A stretch of 6,606 bases of DNA from CAZTDD01 sp964612675. GTDB taxonomy: Bacteria; Hinthialibacterota; Hinthialibacteria; Hinthialibacterales; JAKPRU01. Shown here one piece after another: positions 1 to 4,718 of this stretch (the first letter of the stretch is position 1; every line of letters begins with the position of its first letter). The DNA is taken from assembly GCA_964612675.1 (NCBI GenBank), contig CAZTDD010000206.1:1-6606 (forward strand), read 5' to 3'. The position numbers and the translations under genes were made by a program. The notes below the pieces were generated by a model. The model made no database searches, had not been told where the DNA came from, and saw only the letters and a list, made by a program, of their open reading frames with translations.

Positions 1-26
1 TTGAAAAGTCAACCGAGGGCAATCGC

Positions 27-52
27 GGGAGGGCGAATCTCCTGATGAGCCG
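27..52. repeat. Single degenerate copy of the 29-bp GC-rich repeat
   Basis: These 26 bases align with the tandem unit at 6172-6392: GGGAGGGCGA, then a CTCC core, then GAGCCG, with one gap and about five substitutions by eye. Units of this type are, from memory, scattered between genes in some Planctomycetota-like genomes. It shows that the repeat family is dispersed, not confined to the array at the right end. It is a lone, diverged copy, so the assignment is moderate. Confidence 0.5.
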
Positions 53-129
53 TGCATTTCCTGTCCTTGAGATCAGCGGCTTGGGGGAGAATACCCAGGT
101 GCCCGGTCGCTCACGCAGACACGGTCGTT

Positions 130-280
130 TCCTTTTCCTCCCCCGAAGATCGGGGGAGGTTCGGAGGGGGTTGAAATCCGTTTTTTCGACTTTTTGCAAC
201 GGCATCAAGATCGGGGGTGGGGTCTCATGGCTTGCCGAAGGCAAATATGAGAGCCGTAGAGCAGGGGGTTGAGATCCGTT
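130..280. repeat. Compound intergenic palindromic repeat, left copy
   Basis: This region starts with a hairpin: 10-bp arms CCTCCCCCGA (137-146) and TCGGGGGAGG (150-159) around a 3-nt loop. Positions 130-159 are identical over 30 bp to 6405-6434. A second shared block, 223-245, is identical over 23 bp to 6437-6459 and contains a TTGCC-GAA-GGCAA mini-hairpin. After it, similarity continues through a 'gggggttgaga' stretch. The left copy is longer because about 60 bp lie between the two blocks. The short open frames across positions 1-293 translate repeat sequence and have no recognisable protein features, so I call no gene here. Confidence 0.7.
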
Positions 281-293
281 CCGCTCTTGCTGC

Positions 294-324
294 GCTGGTC
301 CAGGAGTTGAACTCCTGGACCAGC
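294..324 (-). terminator. 3' hairpin of first propeller gene
   Basis: A perfect inverted repeat with 15-nt arms (GCTGGTCCAGGAGTT at 294-308 and its complement at 310-324) lies 33 nt past the stop codon at 358. It is homologous to the hairpin downstream of the second propeller gene. The third stem pair is T-A here and G-C there, a compensatory change that supports a conserved RNA stem. No T-rich tract follows on the minus strand, so it may act as an RNA-stabilising 3' stem or a non-classical terminator. Confidence 0.6.
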
Positions 325-357
325 AAGGACGAATAAACTCACTTTCAGATTATCGAA

Positions 358-1362
358 CTAACGAAGTTCCCAGCTACCTACGTTTGTAAACTCCGGAACG
401 ACGGCGGCGTTAAAGAACGACCGGAAAATATGGTCCGCAGCCAAACCGGCCTCTTCGAATCCTTCCATAATCTCAATAATGGTCGGGCCGGCCTCGAAAT
501 CGGCCGTGTTATAGATCGCCATTTGGTTCCATGTCTCGCCAATATCATGACTTCCCAGGATGATCTTTGTTGTCCCCGGAATCTGGGCAATCCCCCACAG
601 ATTGGTGAATTGATCCCACTCAGCGTCGTACTCTGCTTCCAATTCGCCGGCCAGACTGATCTTCAGAAGAGTATGTTGATCTTGAAGCAAGGCGATGACC
701 GAACCAATCTCGTCGCTATAAGTCAACGAGCGAACGGTTCTTCCGTCATCGTAGAAGGTCCCTGTCGGATCGCCGCCGGACAAGTCGTACGTCAAAATCC
801 CCGGCGTTCCATTATCGCCCATTAGAAGTCGTCCATCCGGCAGCATCAGCGCTTCGCCGTGTCCGGTCTTATTGAAACTCGTAACGACGGCTTCGCCGCT
901 GGTTACATCGACCAATTGAGCCAGGGTCTCATCGTCCGCGTAATTGCTGTTCAGGATGACTTTGTTTGCACCGATCGCCGCTAGATGTGTGGCCTTAACG
1001 AGATCGGTCGGAAAGAACGTCTGCGTCCCGTCCGGTTCAATCCTGAGCGCCTCCCCCAGCCCCAGCGGGTACGGATCCTCCGGGTCGTTGGAACCGGTTG
1101 ACGTTACACCGACCCATACATTTCCATTGGGATCTATATCGAATCCCAAGGCCCTACGGCGTTCCCATTCGCCCATATCCCATTTCACAACCTGCACGAT
1201 CGTGCCTATCCCGGTGGCTTCATCAAACTCAAACTCGACGATTTGCCCGTCCGGTCGATAAAACGGATCCGCGAAGATCACATTGCCCGGTGTGAAAACC
1301 TGTGCAGACCCGGCTACCGGAAGCAGCCCGACACATACCACCAACAAAATGACTCTCTTCAT
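358..1362 (-). CDS. Secreted beta-propeller-like protein, copy 1
   Basis: This encodes a 334-aa exported protein of unknown function. Residues 1-20 form a signal peptide: MKR, a hydrophobic core, then AGSA before Gln21. The mature part reads as repeating beta-blade-like segments, for example DPNGNVWVG (78-85), HLAAIGANKVILNSN (126-140), LPDGRLLMGDNG (174-185) and WGIAQIPGTTKIILGSH (256-272). This resembles NHL/SMP-30/Vgb-type propellers, which bind ligands or act as lyases or lactonases. I cannot identify a catalytic set or exact blade count. The C-terminus has no PEP-CTERM or other sorting signal I recognise. The start at 1362 is chosen because AGGAGG sits 9 nt upstream and the signal peptide begins there. 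The frame stays open to 1494, but that extension covers the promoter and leader. Its paralogue lies directly upstream at 1628-2623 (about 85% identical), and each copy has its own promoter and 3' hairpin. The call as a real exported gene is firm, but the fold is inferred from repeat texture alone. Confidence 0.9.
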   Translation of the reverse strand: MKRVILLVVCVGLLPVAGSAQVFTPGNVIFADPFYRPDGQIVEFEFDEATGIGTIVQVVKWDMGEWERRRALGFDIDPNGNVWVGVTSTGSNDPEDPYPLGLGEALRIEPDGTQTFFPTDLVKATHLAAIGANKVILNSNYADDETLAQLVDVTSGEAVVTSFNKTGHGEALMLPDGRLLMGDNGTPGILTYDLSGGDPTGTFYDDGRTVRSLTYSDEIGSVIALLQDQHTLLKISLAGELEAEYDAEWDQFTNLWGIAQIPGTTKIILGSHDIGETWNQMAIYNTADFEAGPTIIEIMEGFEEAGLAADHIFRSFFNAAVVPEFTNVGSWELR

Positions 1363-1459
1363 AACACCATTCCTCCTCTGGATGGAGCCAAGCAAATCAC
1401 TCCCTAAAATCGCCACATCCAAGATCTGCCTGGCTGAGCTACGCGATAAGATCTCTACT
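1363..1459 (-). promoter_or_regulatory. Conserved 5' leader and RBS, propeller copy 1
   Basis: This is the transcribed leader between the predicted start point (about 1459) and the ATG. It includes Shine-Dalgarno AGGAGG at 1372-1377. Positions 1363-1442 are identical to the leader of copy 2. On the RNA strand, AGCCAGGC (1435-1428) can pair with GCUUGGCU (1393-1386) over 8 bp including one G-U. An alternative UGGAUG (1421-1416) with CAUCCA (1384-1379) pairing crosses it and ends just before the SD. This may be a regulatory RNA element, but I recognise no known riboswitch class. Confidence 0.4.
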
Positions 1460-1465
1460 GGCGGA

Positions 1466-1494
1466 AGAATACTCCAGACATTCATGCATGTCAA
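1466..1494 (-). promoter_or_regulatory. Sigma70-type promoter of propeller copy 1
   Basis: On the minus strand, a perfect -35 TTGACA (1494-1489) is followed after exactly 17 nt by TATTCT (1471-1466), five of six matches to the -10 consensus. The same two boxes and spacing occur before copy 2, although several spacer bases differ between the copies. That preservation of boxes within a less conserved spacer supports a functional promoter. A start point near 1459 would give a leader of about 97 nt. Confidence 0.75.
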
Positions 1495-1557
1495 TTTCGT
1501 GAGCAGCTCTCACATCCCGCTTCCCGGTGGAATTTCCCCCTGGTCTGGAAAACACAA

Positions 1558-1588
1558 GCGGGTCCAAGAGTCGATCTCCTGGACCCGC
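1558..1588 (-). terminator. 3' hairpin terminator of second propeller gene
   Basis: The arms GCGGGTCCAAGAG (1558-1570) and CTCCTGGACCCGC (1576-1588) flank a 5-nt loop, 39 nt past the stop codon at 1628. Read as minus-strand RNA all 13 positions pair, one of them G-U. Read as plus-strand RNA that position is an A-C mismatch, so the structure fits leftward transcription. A T-rich stretch (TTGTGTTTT) follows on the minus strand, as in an intrinsic terminator. It separates this gene from the promoter of copy 1, so the two are probably transcribed independently. Confidence 0.75.
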
Positions 1589-1627
1589 TTGATGTTCAGA
1601 AAATGAACTCGGTCAAAACCGATAACG

Positions 1628-2623
1628 TTAATGAAGCTCCCAGCTACGCACCTCAGTAAACTCTGGAACAACAGCCGCGTTAAAGAATGACCGGAAAACA
1701 GTGTCGGCAGGCAAGCCAGCATTTTCAAATCCTTCCATGATTTCAATGACAGTCGGGCCTGCCTCGAAATTGGTTGTGTCGTAGATGGCCATCTGGTTCC
1801 ACGTTTCGTCGATATTGTGGCTGCCCAGAATAATCTTCGTTGTACCCGGAATCTCGGCGATCCCCCACAGACTGACGAACTGATCCCACTCGGCGTCATA
1901 CTCAGCTTCCAGCTCGCCCTCCAAGCTGACCTTTATCAGCGTGTGTTGATCTTGAAGCAGCGCGATCACCGAACCGATCTCGTCATTGTACGTTAACGAG
2001 CGCACGGTTCTCCCGTCATCGTACAAAGTCCCCGTCGGATCCCCACCGGACAGATCGTACGTCAGTATCCCCGGTGTCCCGTTATCGCCCATCAGAAGAC
2101 GCCCGTCCGGCAACAGCAGCGCTTCACCGTGTCCGGTCTTATTGAAACTGGTAAGGACCGCTTCGCCACTGGTTACATCAACCAATTGGGCCAAGATTTC
2201 ATCGTCTGAATTACTGTTCACAATGACCTGGTTGGCGCCGATTGCCGCGAGGTGTGTGGATTTAACGAGGTCCGTCGAAAAGAATGTTTGAGTTCCATCC
2301 TGTTCGATTCTGAGCGCTTCACCCAATCCCAACGGATGGATCTCCTCTGTATCGCCGGTTGATGTGACACCGACCCATACATTCCCATTCGGATCTACAT
2401 CGAGTCCCAACGCCCTGCGCCGTTCCCAATCGCCCAAATCCCACTTAATGATCTGCACAATCGTGCCTACACCAGTGGCTTCGTCGAACTCCAATTCGAC
2501 AATCTGACCGTCCGGACTGTAGTATGGATCCGCGAAGATCACATTGCCCGGTGTGAAAACCTGTGCAGACCCGGCTACCGGAAGCAGCCCGACACATACC
2601 ACCAACAAAATGACTCTCTTCAT
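1628..2623 (-). CDS. Secreted beta-propeller-like protein, copy 2
   Basis: This is a 331-aa paralogue of the gene at 358-1362, with an identical 20-residue signal peptide and identical first 33 residues. It differs by about 50 substitutions, mostly conservative (I/V, L/M, D/E), and by small losses in two loops, one near residues 91-99 and one near 141. The motifs DPNGNVWVG, LPDGRLLMGDNG and WGIAEIPGTTKIILGSH are kept, so both copies look under purifying selection and neither is degraded. ATG at 2623 follows AGGAGG (2633-2638) by 9 nt. It is likely exported to the periplasm or outside and to fold as an NHL/SMP-30-like propeller, with ligand unknown. The copy-specific loops could give different ligand preference, which is inference. 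It has its own promoter at 2727-2755 and a terminator at 1558-1588. Confidence 0.9.
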   Translation of the reverse strand: MKRVILLVVCVGLLPVAGSAQVFTPGNVIFADPYYSPDGQIVELEFDEATGVGTIVQIIKWDLGDWERRRALGLDVDPNGNVWVGVTSTGDTEEIHPLGLGEALRIEQDGTQTFFSTDLVKSTHLAAIGANQVIVNSNSDDEILAQLVDVTSGEAVLTSFNKTGHGEALLLPDGRLLMGDNGTPGILTYDLSGGDPTGTLYDDGRTVRSLTYNDEIGSVIALLQDQHTLIKVSLEGELEAEYDAEWDQFVSLWGIAEIPGTTKIILGSHNIDETWNQMAIYDTTNFEAGPTVIEIMEGFENAGLPADTVFRSFFNAAVVPEFTEVRSWELH

Positions 2624-2720
2624 AACACCATTCCTCCTCTGGATGGAGCCAAGCAAATCACTCCCTAAAATCGCCACATCCAAGATCTGCCTGGCTGAGC
2701 TACACGGTAAGATCTCTACC
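2624..2720 (-). promoter_or_regulatory. Conserved 5' leader and RBS, propeller copy 2
   Basis: This is the counterpart of the leader at 1363-1459, identical from 2624 to 2703. It has SD AGGAGG at 2633-2638 and the same two mutually crossing pairings: 2696-2689 with 2654-2647, and 2682-2677 with 2645-2640. Only the first part of the transcript differs between copies. The element resembles no RNA family that I can name. Confidence 0.4.
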
Positions 2721-2726
2721 GGCGGA

Positions 2727-2755
2727 AGAATACTCCAGATACTCAGGCATGTCAA
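2727..2755 (-). promoter_or_regulatory. Sigma70-type promoter of propeller copy 2
   Basis: A minus-strand TTGACA (2755-2750), a 17-nt spacer and TATTCT (2732-2727) match the promoter of copy 1 box for box. Five spacer positions differ. It lies just beyond the 3' end of the pilin-like gene, so the propeller gene need not depend on transcription from upstream. Confidence 0.75.
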
Positions 2756-3396
2756 TTTTCCGAAAGAGGGATTTTTGGCAGCGTCATCCGGATGTCGCGA
2801 GGTTGCGAAGGAGTCTCATCCCTGTCAGATCCCCCCGCCTCCGTCATAGCCGTGTACACGCTGGCCGGGTGGAACGCACCTGAAAAATCCTCCCTGGCTC
2901 GACAGGCCGTTGGAAGGATCGAACGGAGGCCCACCGCGTATCCCGGCCGGTCCCCAACCGTCCACAAGCCCGCCTTTCGGTGTTGTTTGCGCCTCCCGAA
3001 TCTCCGGATGCATCCGCGGCGACCAGAGGTTGTGTGGCTCTCCCACGGAATCCAATGATAAAATGTCTGAGTCGTCTCGAAGCCCGCGGGTTTCTCATAC
3101 GCCAAAGCCACACGCGGTCCCAGTTGGAATCGATCCGGCATGAACCCGGGCAGATAAGGCACCGGAGTCGTCAGCGGGAAATGCTGAACCGGACCGCCCC
3201 GATGCATGTGATACGAGTTGTTGTCCATATGGTACTGCTGCATGGCGTTGACAAAATTCCGCAAGTCGCTCTCGGTAGCGGCGATTTTTGCGCGCAGCTG
3301 CGCGTTCAAAAAATTCGGCACCGCGATCGCCGCCAGAATCCCGATGATCGCCACTACGATCAACAACTCGATAAGCGTAAAGGCACGAGATCCCAT
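2752..3396 (-). CDS. Type IV prepilin/pseudopilin-like protein, apparently frameshifted
   Basis: The N-terminus is a class III (prepilin peptidase) signal: MGSRA, cleavage before Phe6, Glu at mature position +5, then a hydrophobic helix (FTLIELLIVVAIIGILAAIA) ending in PNFLNAQ. Residue -1 is Ala, not the usual Gly. From memory this 'AFTLIELL' form is common in Planctomycetota and related bacteria. Such proteins form pilus or type II secretion pseudopilus fibres in the inner membrane and periplasm. Residues 31-113 look like a genuine pilin body. After about residue 114 the open frame becomes Arg-rich and low-complexity, while another frame (2825-3055) carries a plausible C-terminus. I infer a frameshift, either natural (pseudogene) or a sequence error. 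As read, the frame runs 214 aa to 2752 and overlaps the promoter of the propeller gene, which is another sign that its tail is not native. The start at 3396 puts the cleavage motif at the right distance. Met at 3438 is possible, and the RBS is weak. Confidence 0.75.
   Translation of the reverse strand: MGSRAFTLIELLIVVAIIGILAAIAVPNFLNAQLRAKIAATESDLRNFVNAMQQYHMDNNSYHMHRGGPVQHFPLTTPVPYLPGFMPDRFQLGPRVALAYEKPAGFETTQTFYHWIPWESHTTSGRRGCIRRFGRRKQHRKAGLWTVGDRPGYAVGLRSILPTACRAREDFSGAFHPASVYTAMTEAGGSDRDETPSQPRDIRMTLPKIPLSEN
2825..3055 (-). pseudogene. Out-of-frame C-terminal part of the prepilin-like gene
   Basis: In the frame one base back from the prepilin reading, residues such as DSVGEPHNLWSPRMHPEIRE, then GGLVDGWGPAGI, then PPFDPSNGLSSQGGFF continue to a stop at 2825. 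The PxDPSNGxxSxG pattern recalls the C-terminal 'YDPTNGTxSxGD' segment of prepilins in Planctomycetota-like genomes (family knowledge from memory). Joining the 5' part (3396 to about 3055) to this frame gives a protein near 190 aa, a normal size for the family. It is not an independent gene: its TTG start lies inside the prepilin and has no ribosome-binding site. Confidence 0.6.
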
Positions 3397-3551
3397 CTTT
3401 TGTCTCTTTCGGTTTAATGCAGGCTCGATTCCCACCATCAAGAATAGCACAGGTCTCAACCCAATGGACGACATCATCGCGTACCCCAAACCGGCGGCGT
3501 CCGTTATGAAACAGGAAGACGCGACTGTTCGCGGCTGCCCCATTTACCGTC

Positions 3552-3573
3552 ATCGCGAGCGCAGCGTGGCGAT
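3552..3573. repeat. REP-like palindrome
   Basis: The arms ATCGC (3552-3556) and GCGAT (3569-3573) enclose GAGCGCAGCGTG. The sequence matches the pattern 'gtcatcgcgagcg-agcg-ggcgatctc', which I recall as a common intergenic repeat in many unrelated bacterial genomes and often mistranslated as 'RHRERSVAIS'. It is non-coding. Function is unknown beyond a possible hairpin. Confidence 0.55.
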
Positions 3574-3590
3574 CTCTTCTTCTTGTTTTT

Positions 3591-3636
3591 TCTTTTTCGT
3601 GCTTTCGTGTCTCTTTCGTGCCTTCGTGATTCACTA
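3591..3636. repeat. TTCGTG short-period repeat
   Basis: TTCGTG occurs four times, at 3596, 3604, 3615 and 3623, with 8-11 nt spacing and T/C-rich filler. On the other strand it reads as CACGAA repeats. I recall this as a dispersed intergenic element whose translations appear as 'NHEGTKxTRxHEK'. It abuts the REP-like palindrome, so the two may form one compound element. No gene is called. Confidence 0.5.
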
Positions 3637-3706
3637 ACTTCCCCGCCTGCGTGTCACTCTCCAGCTTCTTGCCCGCCCATCCTGAACATGTTACTTTCCT
3701 ACATCC

Positions 3707-4558
3707 ATGAAAAGACCACACCCGATACTCAAACGAATAACGACCGACAAACAAACCATCCGTGGCTGGCGACTGCGCGCTCACGAGATCATCTTCGAGG
3801 CCGATACAACGGCAGGCAAATGGTTCGACGTCAGTCTTATCGCATGGATCTTCATCAGCGTTATCGTCGTCCTGCTGGACAGCGTGTCTTCCATCAACAG
3901 CACGTACGGCCGCTGGCTCTACGGTATCGAATGGTTCTGCACAATCCTCTTTACAATCGAGTATGTCCTCCGCCTGGTCTGTATTGGCCAGCCCATGAAA
4001 TACGCGACCAGTTTCTACGGAGTCGTCGATCTGCTCGCCATTGTGCCGACTTACGTGAGTCTGGTCGTACCCGGCAGCCATTACCTGATTGTCATTCGAA
4101 TCCTCCGGGTGCTCCGTATTTTCCGTGTCTTGAAACTCGCGCATTACCTGGGGGAAGCGGGCCTGCTGATCGATGCTCTCCGGGCCAGCCGACGAAAAAT
4201 CCTGGTCTTTCTCTTCGCCGTGATGACACTGGTCGTGATCATCGGCGCAGTCATGTATCTCGTCGAAGGCGAGAAGCACGGTTTTACCAGCATCCCCCAT
4301 TCCATTTACTGGGCCGTGGTTACCCTCACAACCGTCGGCTACGGCGACATCTCCCCGGAAACCGGCCTCGGCCGGGTATTGGCCTGTCTCGTCATGATCT
4401 TGGGCTATGGCATCATCGCGGTCCCTACCGGGATCGTCACCTCGGAAATTACATTCGCCTCCGGGAGACGAGTGTCCACCCGGGTCTGTCCTCAATGCGC
4501 ATCGGAGGGGCACGATCCGGACGCGGATTACTGCAAAAAATGCGGATCGAAACTTTAA
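3707..4558 (+). CDS. Voltage-gated potassium channel-like ion transporter with C-terminal zinc ribbon
   Basis: This 283-aa inner-membrane protein has the full Kv architecture. S1 is about 39-60 and S2 about 71-92, with Glu75 and Glu85. S3 is about 103-121 with Asp108. S4 is about 127-144, with Arg131, Arg134, Arg137, Arg140 and Lys143 every third residue as voltage-sensing charges. S5 is about 164-187 and the pore helix about 196-207. The selectivity filter TVGYGD is at 209-214, which predicts K+ selectivity, and S6 (221-247) contains AVPTG, like the Kv PVP hinge. Four such subunits would form a channel. The tail (261-279) is a CPxC...CxxC zinc ribbon (Cys261, 264, 276, 279), possibly a cytoplasmic assembly or gating module. 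I recall similar ribbons on other bacterial 'ion transporter' proteins. The length is typical of bacterial Kv homologues and the gene looks intact. There is no clear SD before ATG 3707, and the gene appears monocistronic. Confidence 0.93.
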   Translation: MKRPHPILKRITTDKQTIRGWRLRAHEIIFEADTTAGKWFDVSLIAWIFISVIVVLLDSVSSINSTYGRWLYGIEWFCTILFTIEYVLRLVCIGQPMKYATSFYGVVDLLAIVPTYVSLVVPGSHYLIVIRILRVLRIFRVLKLAHYLGEAGLLIDALRASRRKILVFLFAVMTLVVIIGAVMYLVEGEKHGFTSIPHSIYWAVVTLTTVGYGDISPETGLGRVLACLVMILGYGIIAVPTGIVTSEITFASGRRVSTRVCPQCASEGHDPDADYCKKCGSKL

Positions 4559-4566
4559 TTTTAATA

Positions 4567-4595
4567 TTGACTCCTGACCTCAAGACAAGTAGCCT
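4567..4595 (+). promoter_or_regulatory. Possible promoter of the methyltransferase gene
   Basis: TTGACT (five of six -35 matches, 4567-4572), a 17-nt spacer, then TAGCCT (4590-4595; T, A and final T match) lie nine bases past the channel stop. Transcription would start near 4602 and leave a leader of about 117 nt. The leader contains a small GGGA-GAGT-TCCC hairpin but no recognisable cobalamin or SAM riboswitch core. The -10 box is poor, so confidence is low. Confidence 0.35.
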
Positions 4596-4718
4596 TCCCC
4601 GCGGGAGATAACAAGCCGTTGGGAGAGTTCCCTAAGACTTTCAATCCCAGTCGGAGAAACGAGCCAAACAGACTTGGTTCGCCAAATCATAGGATCCGCA
4701 AAGGACGGGTATTCAACA

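Larger units (their letters stand above)
3397..3706. other. Divergent intergenic region
   Basis: This region separates the leftward pilin gene from the rightward channel gene. An open frame upstream of the prepilin (to 3543) has no protein features and is better read as untranslated. I found no convincing -35/-10 pair for either gene, and no Shine-Dalgarno sequence before the channel ATG at 3707. The recognisable content is two repeat-like elements at 3552-3573 and 3591-3636. Long antisense frames that cross this region and the channel gene are shadows. Confidence 0.6.

Noticed and set aside
45..272. A 75-codon plus-strand open frame at the left end
   Set aside because: It translates the palindromic repeat region, has no RBS or protein features, and its sequence recurs at the right end as non-coding repeat.
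303..322. PEP-CTERM or other sorting tag on the propeller proteins
   Set aside because: The C-termini (VVPEFTNVGSWELR and VVPEFTEVRSWELH) have no transmembrane segment or basic cluster after the Pro-Glu, so the resemblance is superficial.
1421..1455. tRNA-like 'GTAGCTCAG' string in the minus-strand leader
   Set aside because: It matches only a short D-arm-like string. No acceptor, anticodon or T arms follow, so it is chance similarity.
1363..1494. N-terminal extension of both propeller genes by 44 codons
   Set aside because: The extension would place the signal peptide internally and would translate the promoter and SD region. ATG at 1362 (and 2623) has an ideal AGGAGG and starts a typical signal peptide.
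3095..4513. A 472-codon open frame on the minus strand opposite the channel gene
   Set aside because: Its product is rich in Asp, His, Glu and Arg with no recognisable domain. It runs antisense through the TM-rich channel gene and the intergenic repeats into the prepilin. The channel reading has full family motifs.
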